A stretch of DNA of 41,621 bases from Pedobacter schmidteae (lineage in GTDB: Bacteria; Bacteroidota; Bacteroidia; Sphingobacteriales; Sphingobacteriaceae), in the NCBI GenBank assembly GCA_945901155.1, contig CAMDKO010000014.1, forward strand, positions 1-41,621, given 5' to 3'. Shown piece by piece: positions 17,653-26,144 of the stretch (positions are counted from its first letter, which is position 1; every line of letters begins with the position of its first letter). The notes below the pieces were generated by a model. The model was not told where the DNA came from. It searched no databases and saw nothing but the letters and a program-made list of their open reading frames with translations. The position numbers and the translations under genes are program-made.

Positions 17653-18657
17653 ATGAATAAATTGAAGCAGATAATTCTTCATGCCATTATTTGGATAGCA
17701 ATTGTACTATACTTTATGTATAATAATGGCAGAACTGAATATTCAACTGTAGTGAATTTTGTTTATTTCGGAGTTGTTAATATTTCGCTTTTTTATATTA
17801 ATTACCTCATTATTCTTCCAACTTTTCTAAATCGAAAGAAATATTTATGGGTTGGGCTTTCAATCTTGCTTCTTGTAATGGTAACAGCATTTATAAAATG
17901 CGGTCTAGCCTATTATTTCTATGATATAGTAATAAAAAGGGAGGGAAGTAAGTTTATTATGGACTTCTGGCTTTATTACTCAAGTGCTGCATTTGTTAGT
18001 TGTTTCTTTATTTTACTGAGTACGGTTTTAAAATTTATACAAGATTGGTTTTTAAATGAAAAAGTTAAAAGCAATCTAGAAAACGAAAATTTGATTGCCG
18101 AGCTCGCATTTTTGAAATCTCAAATAAACCCTCATTTTTTATTTAACTCTCTAAATAATATCTATTCGCTCGCCTATCAAAAATCAGAGAAAACCCCCGA
18201 AGCCATACTAAAGCTTTCTGAGATTATGAGATATATGCTTTATGAAAGCAATGAGGATAAAGTAGCACTATCTAATGAGATCAGATATCTTGAAAATTAT
18301 ATTGAACTGCAAAAGCTTAGATTCAAAGACAATATTTACATTAAGTTTGAAATAAATGGCGATCCTTTGGGGCTAATGATTACTCCACTCGTATTGATCT
18401 CTTTTGTGGAAAATGCCTTTAAACACGGCATTGCAACTGATAGTGAAAATCCAATTAGCATTTTACTCAATCTTTCAGACGGTAAACTTTTGTTTCATGT
18501 AAGCAATATAAAGAGTGCAATGAATAAGGATATAACTGGAGGAATTGGCTTGCAGAATGTACAAAGGCGACTTTCTCTTATATATAAAGATCGGTATTGC
18601 CTTCAAATTGATGATAATAATGATATTTATACTTGTGAATTATATCTAAATTTATAG
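17653..18657 (+). CDS. LytS-type sensor histidine kinase
   Basis: This 334-residue kinase has four N-terminal membrane helices (about 5-24, 33-56, 64-88 and 107-128). A short coiled linker (NEKVKSNLENENLIAEL) and a His_kinase domain of the LytS/YehU type follow. The phosphoacceptor lies in SQINPHFLFNSLNNIYSLAYQ (H161), with the R-Y motif LSEIMRYMLYES after it. The ATP lid is represented by VENAFKHG and GGIGLQNVQRRL. It has no periplasmic sensor domain, so the signal is probably sensed in the membrane. It forms an operon with the response regulator, which starts one base after its stop. Confidence 0.93.
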   Translation: MNKLKQIILHAIIWIAIVLYFMYNNGRTEYSTVVNFVYFGVVNISLFYINYLIILPTFLNRKKYLWVGLSILLLVMVTAFIKCGLAYYFYDIVIKREGSKFIMDFWLYYSSAAFVSCFFILLSTVLKFIQDWFLNEKVKSNLENENLIAELAFLKSQINPHFLFNSLNNIYSLAYQKSEKTPEAILKLSEIMRYMLYESNEDKVALSNEIRYLENYIELQKLRFKDNIYIKFEINGDPLGLMITPLVLISFVENAFKHGIATDSENPISILLNLSDGKLLFHVSNIKSAMNKDITGGIGLQNVQRRLSLIYKDRYCLQIDDNNDIYTCELYLNL

Positions 18658-18658
18658 A

Positions 18659-19378
18659 ATGATACGCTGTCTGGTTGTTGACGATGAGCCACTTGCTCTA
18701 GATATTTTAGAAGATTATATCAGTAAGGTTCCATTTCTGACTCTTGTAAAGACTACTACCAGTGCCATTGAGGGCTTGTCTCTTGTGCAAAGTGATGCCA
18801 TAGACCTGGTTTTTTTGGATGTGCAGATGCCCGAGCTAACCGGCATACAGTTTTTAAAGATTATAAATGGTAAATGTGATGTAATACTCACAACTGCATA
18901 TTCTCAGTATGCTCTTGATGGATATGAACTTGATGTAGTAGATTATTTATTAAAGCCAATTGCATTTGATCGATTTTATAAGGCCGCACAAAAAGTGCTT
19001 CAGAGTTCAGGAAATACTAACTCTTCGGCTCCTGAAGTACTTTCAGTTCAAAAAAATCACGACTTTATTTTTGTAAAAACCGAACACAAAATTCAAAAGA
19101 TTTATCTTGATGATATACTTTATATTGAAGGGCTAAAAGATTACATTTCCATATTTACTAGGTCTGAACGGATTATTACCCTTCAAAATATGAAAAAAAT
19201 GGAAGAATCCTTACCTTCAAAATCGTTTATTAGAGTCCATAAATCTTACATAATTGCGCTAGGTAAAATAGAAAGTATAGAACGTAGCCGAATCCAGATT
19301 GGTGAAAAGATTATACCAATTGGTGATACCTATCGGGAGTATTTTTTTAAGCAGATTGAAAATACGAATATTGGGTAA
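18659..19378 (+). CDS. LytTR-family response regulator
   Basis: This 239-residue protein has a receiver domain (about 1-115) with acidic residues D8 and D9, phospho-acceptor D54 in FLDVQMPE, and the conserved Lys in LLKPIAFDRF. A LytTR DNA-binding domain follows (about 135-236; QKIYLDDILYIEGLKDYISI, RVHKSYII, IPIGDTYREYF). It is the partner of the adjacent kinase. The 21-bp-offset direct repeat in front of the kinase gene is a candidate target. It converges on plsC with a 17-base gap and no clear terminator. Confidence 0.95.
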   Translation: MIRCLVVDDEPLALDILEDYISKVPFLTLVKTTTSAIEGLSLVQSDAIDLVFLDVQMPELTGIQFLKIINGKCDVILTTAYSQYALDGYELDVVDYLLKPIAFDRFYKAAQKVLQSSGNTNSSAPEVLSVQKNHDFIFVKTEHKIQKIYLDDILYIEGLKDYISIFTRSERIITLQNMKKMEESLPSKSFIRVHKSYIIALGKIESIERSRIQIGEKIIPIGDTYREYFFKQIENTNIG

Positions 19379-19395
19379 AGCAGTATAGACACTAA

Positions 19396-20124
19396 TTACA
19401 ATGCCTTTCTGATTGCTTTTTCTGCCGCCTCAACAATTTCTTCCATTGTTTTATTGCCCGCCTCAAATGGTTCTAGAACCTCCCATGTTATTTTTTGTCC
19501 GGTGCTCAATGGAAATTTGCCATATTGGACTAACTTCCATGAGCCATTAATTGCAATAGGCACTAGTAGTGCGTCAGGTACTTTTTTTAATAATGTGGCT
19601 ACCCCACCTACTGCAAAAGGTTTTATTAGTCCATTCTTTGCTCTCGTTCCTTCTGGAAAAATAACTGTTGACCAGTTGAAATTTTTCATTCTTTCGGCCA
19701 ATTTTATGATTTCCGAAACGGCTTGTTTACTGTCTTTTCGGTCAATATTAGCACCACCGCCGTATTTCAAATTAAATGATATGCTAGGTATACCCTTTGT
19801 CAATTCTATTTTTGAAATGAACTTTGCATGGTAACTTCTTAAAAACCAAATCAATGCGGGGATATCATACATACTCTGGTGATTAGCAATAAAGATGATT
19901 GGCCTATTGGTTGGTAAATCATATGGATTTTTAAATTGTATTCTACTCCCCAATATCAAATAGGTGCCTAATAGAAAGAAATTTAATACATCTACAGATT
20001 TTTTATGCCCTTCTTGGCCTCTCAATTTTAAACAAAGCCACTGTATTGGATGAAACAAGAAGAGCAACATGCCAAATAGTAAATAATGAATTGGAGTGAG
20101 TATATAGCCAAATAGTTTATTCAT
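19396..20124 (-). CDS. plsC: 1-acyl-sn-glycerol-3-phosphate acyltransferase
   Basis: This 242-residue membrane-bound acyltransferase makes phosphatidic acid from lysophosphatidic acid. Two hydrophobic stretches occur in the first 65 residues. The catalytic motif NHQSMYD (H82, D87) and the substrate-binding motif FPEGTR (156-161) are intact, as is VPIAINGSW near the C-terminus. It lies 45 bases downstream of the NUDIX gene on the same strand and is probably co-transcribed with it. Confidence 0.93.
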   Translation of the reverse strand: MNKLFGYILTPIHYLLFGMLLFLFHPIQWLCLKLRGQEGHKKSVDVLNFFLLGTYLILGSRIQFKNPYDLPTNRPIIFIANHQSMYDIPALIWFLRSYHAKFISKIELTKGIPSISFNLKYGGGANIDRKDSKQAVSEIIKLAERMKNFNWSTVIFPEGTRAKNGLIKPFAVGGVATLLKKVPDALLVPIAINGSWKLVQYGKFPLSTGQKITWEVLEPFEAGNKTMEEIVEAAEKAIRKAL

Positions 20125-20169
20125 GTATCTTAATTTACCTGGTAAAATTATTTTCTGATTTGATTTTTA

Positions 20170-20721
20170 TCAACTAAAGTGTGTAATCTTTAGTTTTAAG
20201 ATGGCAGCAACACTAAGTGAGTCAGTTATTTCCCCATTCAAAACCATTTCATATGCTTGCATAAATGGCATTTTTTTAAGAGCTAGCTCTTCACTTTCTT
20301 CTGGTTTTGATTCACCAAAATTTAAATTCTGAGCAAGGAATATGATGCCAAGTTCATCACTCACAGAATTAGAAAGATGTATCCTTTGGATTTCTGTCCA
20401 CGATTCTGCTTCAATACCTGTTTCTTCTAGAAGTTCGCGTTTTGCAGAAATCAGGGGGTCAATGTTTTCATGCCCGCCGCCTTCAGGAATTTCCCAACTG
20501 TATGATTTCAAAGGAAAGCGATATTGACCAACAAGCCAGGTATTATTAGAATCATCTAAAACAATGATCCCAATTGCCAGGTTTTTGAAATGAACTTCTC
20601 CATAAATACCCTTTCCACCGCCCGGATTGATTACCTGGTGCTCTGTTAAACTGATCCATGGGTTATCATAGATCTTTTTACTAGAAAGTGTTTGCCATGG
20701 GTTAATGTCTTGTTCTTTCAT
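20170..20721 (-). CDS. NUDIX hydrolase
   Basis: The chosen start (ATG at 20721, MKEQDINPWQTLSS) gives 183 residues. An upstream in-frame ATG at 20748 would place the coding start inside the metK terminator. The Nudix box ends REl-LEETGI with all catalytic glutamates of the REUxEExGU half, preceded by EIPEGGGHENIDPLISAK. The Glu normally found seven residues before the Arg is Ile here. The fold resembles ADP-ribose pyrophosphatase-type Nudix enzymes (IYDNPWISLTEHQV... GIIVLDDSNNTWLVGQYR). The substrate is not predictable from the sequence. The gene sits between metK and plsC on the minus strand. Confidence 0.88.
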   Translation of the reverse strand: MKEQDINPWQTLSSKKIYDNPWISLTEHQVINPGGGKGIYGEVHFKNLAIGIIVLDDSNNTWLVGQYRFPLKSYSWEIPEGGGHENIDPLISAKRELLEETGIEAESWTEIQRIHLSNSVSDELGIIFLAQNLNFGESKPEESEELALKKMPFMQAYEMVLNGEITDSLSVAAILKLKITHFS

Positions 20722-20730
20722 CCATACAAT

Positions 20731-20770
20731 ATAAAAAAAAGCCTTCATTCTGGAAAGAAAGAAGGCTTTT
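20731..20770 (-). terminator. Rho-independent terminator of metK
   Basis: On the minus strand AAAAGCCTTC (20770-20761) pairs with GAAGGCTTTT (20746-20737) over 10 base pairs with a 14-base loop, followed by a T-run. It lies 18 bases past the metK stop and separates metK from the NUDIX gene. Confidence 0.82.
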
Positions 20771-20787
20771 AGATATAAAAAAAATGA

Positions 20788-22044
20788 TTAAGCCAAGTTG
20801 AAGGCTTTTTTTACTTTATCTGTATAATCAAGTTTTTCCCAAGTAAATAACTCAACATCGACAGTCTTTTCTTCACCATTTGAACCTTTAAAGGTTTTGC
20901 TTACTACTTCATTTGTACGGCCCATATGTCCATAAGCTGCAGTTTCAGAATAGATTGGATTACGAAGTTTTAAACGGGTTTCAATTCCGTAAGGAGTCAT
21001 ATCAAAAATTGAAGCTATTTTTTGTGCGATTTCACCATCGTTGAAATTAACTTTTGCAGTTCCGTAAGTATCTACAAAGATTCCCATTGGGTCTTTAACT
21101 CCGATTGCATAAGATACCTGCACAAGGATTTCACTACAAACTCCTGCTGCAACAAGATTTTTAGCAATGTGACGGGTAGCATAAGCAGCAGAACGATCCA
21201 CTTTTGACGGGTCTTTTCCTGAGAATGCGCCACCGCCATGTGCACCTTTTCCACCATAAGTATCAACTATGATCTTGCGACCCGTTAAACCTGTATCACC
21301 ATGAGGTCCACCAATTACGAATTTCCCAGTTGGGTTAATATGGTATTTTATTGCATCAGTAAATAAAGCCTGAAGTTCGGGCTTAAGCTGTGCTTTAATC
21401 CTAGGAATTAATATTGAAACAATATCCTGCTGAATCTTTTTCTGCATATTTCCCTCTGAATCGAAATCGTCATGCTGAGTGGATACAACTATGGCATCGA
21501 TACGAACAGGCTTATGATCATCGCTGTATTCAATGGTTACCTGCGATTTTGCATCTGGACGAAGATATTTAATAGATGAATTCTCTCTTCTTAGAATAGC
21601 AAGTTCTGTCAAGATTTTATGAGCCAAATCTAATGCGAGCGGCATGTAGTTTTCAGTCTCATTAGTTGCATAACCAAACATCATACCTTGATCACCGGCA
21701 CCCTGATCTTGTTTATTTACACGATCAACGCCTTGGTTGATATCTGCTGATTGCTCATGGATTGCTGAAATAACACCACATGAATCAGCTTCGAACATAT
21801 ATTCTGCTTTTGTATAGCCAATTTTACGTATAACATCACGTGCAATTTTCTGAACATCCAGATAGACCTGAGATTTTACTTCGCCAGCTAATACAACAAG
21901 TCCTGTGGTTACTAAAGTTTCACAGGCTACTTTGGATTCTGCATCCCAAGCAAGAAAATTATCAATTAATGCATCTGAAATTTGATCAGCTACCTTGTCT
22001 GGGTGCCCTTCGGATACAGATTCTGAGGTAAATAAATAAGGCAT
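20788..22044 (-). CDS. metK: S-adenosylmethionine synthetase
   Basis: With the ATG at 22044 ([28 protein letters not shown]) the product has 418 residues, the normal length. The frame is open a further 50 codons upstream, but those residues are unlike any MetK and cover the leader RNA. The signatures [12 protein letters not shown] and [22 protein letters not shown] are intact, as are the GHPDK ATP/methionine motif and [16 protein letters not shown]. The enzyme makes SAM from methionine and ATP in the cytoplasm. The gene is monocistronic: a promoter and riboswitch-like leader lie upstream and a terminator downstream. Confidence 0.97.
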   Translation of the reverse strand: MPYLFTSESVSEGHPDKVADQISDALIDNFLAWDAESKVACETLVTTGLVVLAGEVKSQVYLDVQKIARDVIRKIGYTKAEYMFEADSCGVISAIHEQSADINQGVDRVNKQDQGAGDQGMMFGYATNETENYMPLALDLAHKILTELAILRRENSSIKYLRPDAKSQVTIEYSDDHKPVRIDAIVVSTQHDDFDSEGNMQKKIQQDIVSILIPRIKAQLKPELQALFTDAIKYHINPTGKFVIGGPHGDTGLTGRKIIVDTYGGKGAHGGGAFSGKDPSKVDRSAAYATRHIAKNLVAAGVCSEILVQVSYAIGVKDPMGIFVDTYGTAKVNFNDGEIAQKIASIFDMTPYGIETRLKLRNPIYSETAAYGHMGRTNEVVSKTFKGSNGEEKTVDVELFTWEKLDYTDKVKKAFNLA

Positions 22045-22130
22045 AGAAGTTTGATTAAATATTAAAAATAAATAGACAGTTATATTAATGCAGTAAAATG
22101 GAAATTGAATTGACCGGAGTAAAAATTGGC

Positions 22131-22186
22131 AGAATGTTTTAGCACTTTTTTTTACGTGGTTGCAATCAACGCAAATCGATCCACTT
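22131..22186 (-). promoter_or_regulatory. Candidate SAM-II (SAM-alpha) type riboswitch in the metK leader
   Basis: Read on the minus strand, the leader has the order of the SAM-II pseudoknot aptamer. GTGG of helix P1 is at 22184-22181, then a loop with GATTTG (22177-22172) and ATTGCAA (22166-22160). The complementary CCAC of P1 follows (22159-22156), then GT and an A-rich linker, and finally GCTAAAA (22143-22137). GCA in the loop can pair with TGC before TAAAA to form the pseudoknot. The aptamer would start about where transcription begins from the TACTTTTG box upstream, and it ends about 87 bases before the metK ATG. The loop is about two bases longer than in the SAM-II structure I compare with from memory. 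Confidence 0.5.
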
Positions 22187-22196
22187 TTTTGCATAG

Positions 22197-22204
22197 CAAA
22201 AGTA
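22197..22204 (-). promoter_or_regulatory. -7 box of metK
   Basis: On the minus strand 22204-22197 reads TACTTTTG, a perfect TAnnTTTG box. It would start transcription near 22190, a few bases before the riboswitch-like fold. The -33 region is T-rich but lacks a TTG. Confidence 0.45.
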
Positions 22205-22236
22205 GGATTAATATTATGTTCTAAAAAATTTAAGAG

Positions 22237-22244
22237 TATTTTTG
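22237..22244 (+). promoter_or_regulatory. -7 box of the lipid kinase gene
   Basis: TATTTTTG matches TAnnTTTG. Transcription would start near 22251, about 14 bases before the TTG start codon. No TTG is seen at the ideal upstream distance. Confidence 0.38.
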
Positions 22245-22264
22245 ATGTTTAATTCTAAATTAAA

Positions 22265-23137
22265 TTGAAAAGAAAAATTTTATTCGTTATCAATCCAATT
22301 TCTGGTGTAAAGACCAAATATAATTTCCCACATAAGATTGATAAATATCTGGATAAGAGCAAATTTGATTCTGAATGTGTGTTTACAGAATATCGTGGAC
22401 ATGGTTCTCAAATAGTAGCTGAGGCGATCAGAAATGGAGTGGATATTTTGGTTGCTGTAGGGGGTGATGGCACAATAAATGAGGTGGCATCTGAAGTTGA
22501 GGGAACTAATAGATTAATGGGAATAATCCCGTTTGGATCAGGTAATGGCTTGGCCAGATCTTTGGGGATTCCAATTCATGCTATTCAAGCTATTAAAAGA
22601 ATAAATAAACTCAATATCAGTAAAATCGATTCAGGCACGTTTAACGGTAAAAAATTCTTTAATATGGCTGGTTTAGGATTCGATGCGCAAATTAGTGCAC
22701 GCTTTGCTGAAAATGTTAAACGCGGTCTGATTAGCTATGCTAAAATCGCTTTCTCAGAAGTTTTCAATTATCAATCTCAACATTATCATTTGAACATAGA
22801 TGGAAAAGAATATGCACATCAGGCTTTTATGATTAGCATTGCTAACTCTTCGCAATATGGTAATAATGCGCATATTTCTCCTTTAGCATCGCTAAATGAC
22901 GGCATGCTTGATATTTGTATTGTAAAGCCATTTCCTCTTTATAAATTTCCGGCATTGGTTTTTAGAATGTTTAGAAAGAATACTCATAAATCAAACTACT
23001 TGGAGATAATACAGGGTAGTAAAATCATAATTACGCGAGAGAGTGCTGCAGTAATTCATCTGGATGGAGATCCTATTGATATGGGAAATACACTTACTAT
23101 CGGAATTAACCCACATTCATTAAATATCCTCAATTAA
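22265..23137 (+). CDS. YegS/DgkA-like lipid (diacylglycerol) kinase
   Basis: This 290-residue soluble or peripheral kinase belongs to the DAGK_cat / YegS / BmrU family. The start is TTG at 22265, because an in-frame stop at 22256 and the lack of an ATG rule out others (KRKILFVINPISG). The nucleotide-binding loop GGDGTINEVA (about 71-80) and FGSGNGLARSLG (about 96-107) are clear, and GLGFDAQIS follows. It likely phosphorylates diacylglycerol or a related lipid, which would fit with PlsC nearby in glycerolipid metabolism, but the actual substrate is not determined. The next gene starts 3 bases downstream. Confidence 0.9.
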   Translation: MKRKILFVINPISGVKTKYNFPHKIDKYLDKSKFDSECVFTEYRGHGSQIVAEAIRNGVDILVAVGGDGTINEVASEVEGTNRLMGIIPFGSGNGLARSLGIPIHAIQAIKRINKLNISKIDSGTFNGKKFFNMAGLGFDAQISARFAENVKRGLISYAKIAFSEVFNYQSQHYHLNIDGKEYAHQAFMISIANSSQYGNNAHISPLASLNDGMLDICIVKPFPLYKFPALVFRMFRKNTHKSNYLEIIQGSKIIITRESAAVIHLDGDPIDMGNTLTIGINPHSLNILN

Positions 23138-23140
23138 ATT

Positions 23141-23485
23141 ATGTCTAAAAAAAATAAGGGATATCAGGGCGTAGTGTTTTCAACCGATCCTGATTTTGGC
23201 TATATTTCAACAAACTCAGAGCCACTTGAAACTCTGGAAGCTCGATATCAAGATCTGAGAGTTCAGCTTGACAGAAAACAGCGCGGCGGTAAAGCGGTAA
23301 CATTGATTACCGGTTTTATTGGAACTCAAGAAGATTTAGAGGGTCTGGGTAAAAAATTAAAACAAAAATGTGGAGTGGGCGGGACTGCCAAAGATGCCGA
23401 AATTATTATTCAAGGAGATTTTAGAGAAAAAGTAATGACATTACTCTTGGCAGATGGTTTTAAAGTAAAAAAAATCGGATCTTAA
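23141..23485 (+). CDS. SUI1/YciH-family translation factor
   Basis: This 114-residue protein has a SUI1 (eIF1-like) domain over about 35-114: GGKAVTLITGFIGTQEDLEGLGKKLKQKCGVGGTAKDAEIIIQGDFREKV is spread over residues 46-96. The N-terminus (KGYQGVVFSTDPDFGY) is typical of the bacterial YciH group. YciH proteins act on initiation-complex fidelity or on stress-time translation, but no precise role can be assigned here. It is coupled to the lipid kinase gene. Confidence 0.88.
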   Translation: MSKKNKGYQGVVFSTDPDFGYISTNSEPLETLEARYQDLRVQLDRKQRGGKAVTLITGFIGTQEDLEGLGKKLKQKCGVGGTAKDAEIIIQGDFREKVMTLLLADGFKVKKIGS

Positions 23486-23990
23486 TAATTCTTTTGATCA
23501 TTAGTTTTATTTCTACTAATAACTGAAAAGATTTAGAAGCTATGAATTTAGAGTTGCAAGCTTAGTAAAAGCATTTGTATCAAATTTTAAACAATATCAT
23601 CAATATACTGATAATGAATTACTTATGTCTGAACCGAGAATAAATGTGCGTACTTAATTTTTAAAATCTTAAGGTAAATTTGCATTTACAATAAAAAATA
23701 GTTTTCATTGTAAAATGATTGCCAGATTGTGAAGGCGATCTTCTTTTAGAGAGGCATAATTCTTGCTTCATTCTAGGGATGGTTTTGACAGGAATTAATA
23801 GAATTAATAAATTCACAAATAATTTTTTATTAAGTCGAAAATTATATTTTTGTTAACCTTTTAATTTTTAGGTGACAAAAATATTTTATAATTATATATT
23901 TATCATAGATTACATTTAAAAAGCATTACCAAATAAAAATCAATTAACTTCTATTATTTAATCAACAACTAAAAACTAAAATTTAAAAAA
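23486..23990 (+). promoter_or_regulatory. 505-base non-coding region upstream of exbB with two -7 boxes
   Basis: No coding frame is supported here. Two perfect TAnnTTTG boxes are present: TAAATTTG at 23675-23682 and TATTTTTG at 23845-23852. The second would give a leader of about 130 bases. No well-placed TTG accompanies either. The final 100 bases are extremely AT-rich. The region is long for this compact genome and may hold binding sites for a regulator of the TonB cluster, but none can be named. Confidence 0.35.
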
Positions 23991-24818
23991 ATGGCGAACG
24001 CACCAAAACCAACAACAGCTAAGAAAGAAAGCTCTGGTTCAAGCATTTTTGCAAGTCTATCTATCGTGATGTGTATTCTTGTCGGAACACTTTTATGGAA
24101 ATTCGTAATGGGAGATCCATCGAATTTCGAAGGTGGAGATGCTGAAACAGGTCACCCATTGCCAGGAAATTATTTCGGTATGGTTTATAAAGGTGGTTAT
24201 ATAGTTCCAGTACTTATGGGATTATTTCTTATGGTAATTGTATTTTCATTCGAGCGTTACTTTGTTATCAACAAAGCAACAGGTAAAGGAAATGTTGACT
24301 CATTTGTTAAAAAAATTCAGGCTTTCATTGGTTCTGGAAACGTTGATGCAGCTATTTCAGAATGCGATAAGCAGGAAGGTTCTGTTGCAAATGTGATCAA
24401 ATCAGGTTTGAAGAAATATAAAGAGATGGAAACTGAATCAAAGATGGATACTGAGCAGAAATGTCTTGCTATTCAAAAGGATATTGAAGAAGCGACTGCT
24501 TTAGAGATGCCTATGCTTGAACAAAATCTTACAGTAATTGCAACTCTTGTATCTATTGGTACTTTAATGGGTCTATTAGGTACGGTAACTGGAATGATCA
24601 AAGCTTTCGCGGCTTTATCTACTGCAGGTTCTCCTGACCAGGCTGCATTAGCAAATGGTATTTCTGAAGCATTGATTAACACTGCAACAGGTATCGCTAC
24701 CTCTGCACTTGCAATTGTTATGTATAACGTATTTACTTCTAAAATTGATAAATTGACATATGCGATCGATGAGGCTGGTTTCTCTATCGTTCAAACCTAT
24801 GCAAGTACTCATAAATAA
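23991..24818 (+). CDS. exbB: ExbB/TolQ/MotA-family proton channel subunit
   Basis: This 275-residue inner-membrane protein is the ExbB-type subunit of the TonB energising motor. Hydrophobic helices lie at about 18-40, 65-85, 175-200 and 210-240. The MotA/TolQ signature is in ATLVSIGTLMGLLGTVTGMIKAFAALS (about 180-207) with the second helix NTATGIATSALAIVMYNVF. An extra N-terminal helix before the first core helix, and the linker GDPSNFEGGDAETGHP, are typical for Bacteroidota. With two exbD genes and tonB downstream it forms one operon. A hairpin without a T-tract follows it. Confidence 0.92.
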   Translation: MANAPKPTTAKKESSGSSIFASLSIVMCILVGTLLWKFVMGDPSNFEGGDAETGHPLPGNYFGMVYKGGYIVPVLMGLFLMVIVFSFERYFVINKATGKGNVDSFVKKIQAFIGSGNVDAAISECDKQEGSVANVIKSGLKKYKEMETESKMDTEQKCLAIQKDIEEATALEMPMLEQNLTVIATLVSIGTLMGLLGTVTGMIKAFAALSTAGSPDQAALANGISEALINTATGIATSALAIVMYNVFTSKIDKLTYAIDEAGFSIVQTYASTHK

Positions 24819-24833
24819 TAGGTTTTGAATTAA

Positions 24834-24863
24834 TATTCCGGGTTTTATAATATTCCCGGAATA
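24834..24863 (+). other. Stable stem-loop between exbB and exbD
   Basis: TATTCCGGG (24834-24842) pairs perfectly with CCCGGAATA (24855-24863) around a 12-base loop. There is no T-tract, so it may protect the upstream exbB message from decay and raise ExbB over ExbD, matching the excess of ExbB subunits in the complex. Confidence 0.6.
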
Positions 24864-24906
24864 GCTTCATCTCTATAGTAAATCGTTATTAATTAAAAAA
24901 TAAGCA

Positions 24907-25530
24907 ATGCCTAGAATTAAAGTTGCCAGAAAAAGTACAGCTATCGACATGACAGCAATGTGTGATGTGGCGTTTTTGTTGCTTACGTTCTTTATCCTTA
25001 CAGCAACAGCCCGTCAGCCTGAACCGCTACCAGTAGATACTCCGGCATCAACTGTAAAGTTCAAGTTGCCCGATATTGATATTGCTACGCTTACTGTTGG
25101 TCAAGAAAAAGTATTTTTTGGAGTGCCGGGACAACCTATCAGGATTCGCACATTGGAATTAATGAGTGAAAAATACCAGATTACATTTACGGACGAAGAA
25201 AAATTACGTTTCTCATTAATGGAAAGTTTTGGAGTTCCAATTGGAAATCTTAAGCAGATCATCATGTTAAAAGGTGATGAGCGTAATGCGGCCGGGTTAC
25301 AACCTGGAATTCCTACAGATTCAGTAGGTCAACGTCCATCCGAATTGCACAACTGGCTGTTATCAGCACGTTATGCAACTAAAGAACTAAATAATGTTGA
25401 TATGCGTGTCAGTATTAAAGGTGATTCAAGGGAAGAATATCCCTCAATCAAGAAAATATTGGGAATCCTTCAGGAGCAGAATATTAACAAATTTAGTCTG
25501 ATTACCTCTTTGAGGGCAGACGAGAAGTAA
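24907..25530 (+). CDS. exbD: ExbD/TolR-family biopolymer transport protein (long form)
   Basis: This 207-residue single-pass protein has its membrane helix at about 18-36, with the proton-carrying Asp at D20 in AMCDVAFLLLTFF. The periplasmic part is about 170 residues, longer than the usual 100 or so. It includes an added segment with LELMSEKYQITFTDEEKLRF and a Pro-rich stretch. It is the first of two ExbD genes. The pair may form the heteromeric ExbD dimer inside the ExbB ring. Confidence 0.9.
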   Translation: MPRIKVARKSTAIDMTAMCDVAFLLLTFFILTATARQPEPLPVDTPASTVKFKLPDIDIATLTVGQEKVFFGVPGQPIRIRTLELMSEKYQITFTDEEKLRFSLMESFGVPIGNLKQIIMLKGDERNAAGLQPGIPTDSVGQRPSELHNWLLSARYATKELNNVDMRVSIKGDSREEYPSIKKILGILQEQNINKFSLITSLRADEK

Positions 25531-25554
25531 TTCGTATAATAAATATAAAACGCG

Positions 25555-26106
25555 ATGGCAGAATTAGATACCTCCGGCGGGGGTAAGAATAAAGGCGGGA
25601 AAGTAAGAAGTAAGAAGCAATCAACACGTGTAGATTTAACTGCGATGGTTGATTTGGCTTTCCTTCTAATTACCTTCTTCATGCTTACCACTACGCTGGC
25701 AAAACCCCAGGCAATGGATTTAGCCATGCCTGATAAGGAAAAAGATGATCAGCAGGAATTGACAGTTGCTGATAATAGAACAATGACCATACTTTTAGGT
25801 GATAATAATCGCATAGAATGGTATATGGGACTTGTTGATAAGCCCCTAACTCCTCCTCAGGTTGATAATTATGGAAGGAATGGCATCAGAAAAGCTTTAG
25901 TCGAATATGCTAAAAAGGTTATTGCAACTACTGGTGATCCAAGTAAAGGATTAATCGTTTTGATAAAACCTAGTGATCAGTCAAATTATAGAAATTTTGT
26001 TGATATTCTTGATGAAATGAAAGTTTCAAACATAGATAGGTACGCGATCGTTGAGATCTCTCAACCCGATATCGCTTTATTGAAGCGTGATGGCCTCTAC
26101 AAATAG
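25555..26106 (+). CDS. exbD: ExbD/TolR-family biopolymer transport protein (second copy)
   Basis: This 183-residue paralogue has a basic, glycine-rich N-terminus (SGGGKNKGGKVRSKKQ) before the membrane helix at about 31-50. The channel Asp is D33 in MVDLAFLLITFF. The periplasmic domain ends with NYRNFVDILDEMKVSNIDRYAIVEIS, the conserved ExbD beta-alpha segment. It lies 24 bases after the first exbD. The two copies share little sequence outside the helix, so they are probably not exchangeable. Confidence 0.91.
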   Translation: MAELDTSGGGKNKGGKVRSKKQSTRVDLTAMVDLAFLLITFFMLTTTLAKPQAMDLAMPDKEKDDQQELTVADNRTMTILLGDNNRIEWYMGLVDKPLTPPQVDNYGRNGIRKALVEYAKKVIATTGDPSKGLIVLIKPSDQSNYRNFVDILDEMKVSNIDRYAIVEISQPDIALLKRDGLYK

Positions 26107-26144
26107 TTATATTAAACAATTATTAACCCTTTAAAGAATTAAAT

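Noticed and set aside
20722-20748. Upstream start of the NUDIX gene
   Set aside because: It would lie in the metK terminator hairpin, and the extra residues are not conserved-looking.
22045-22194. N-terminal extension of metK by 50 codons
   Set aside because: The added residues match nothing in MetK and cover the leader that holds the riboswitch-like fold. [17 protein letters not shown] is the normal start.
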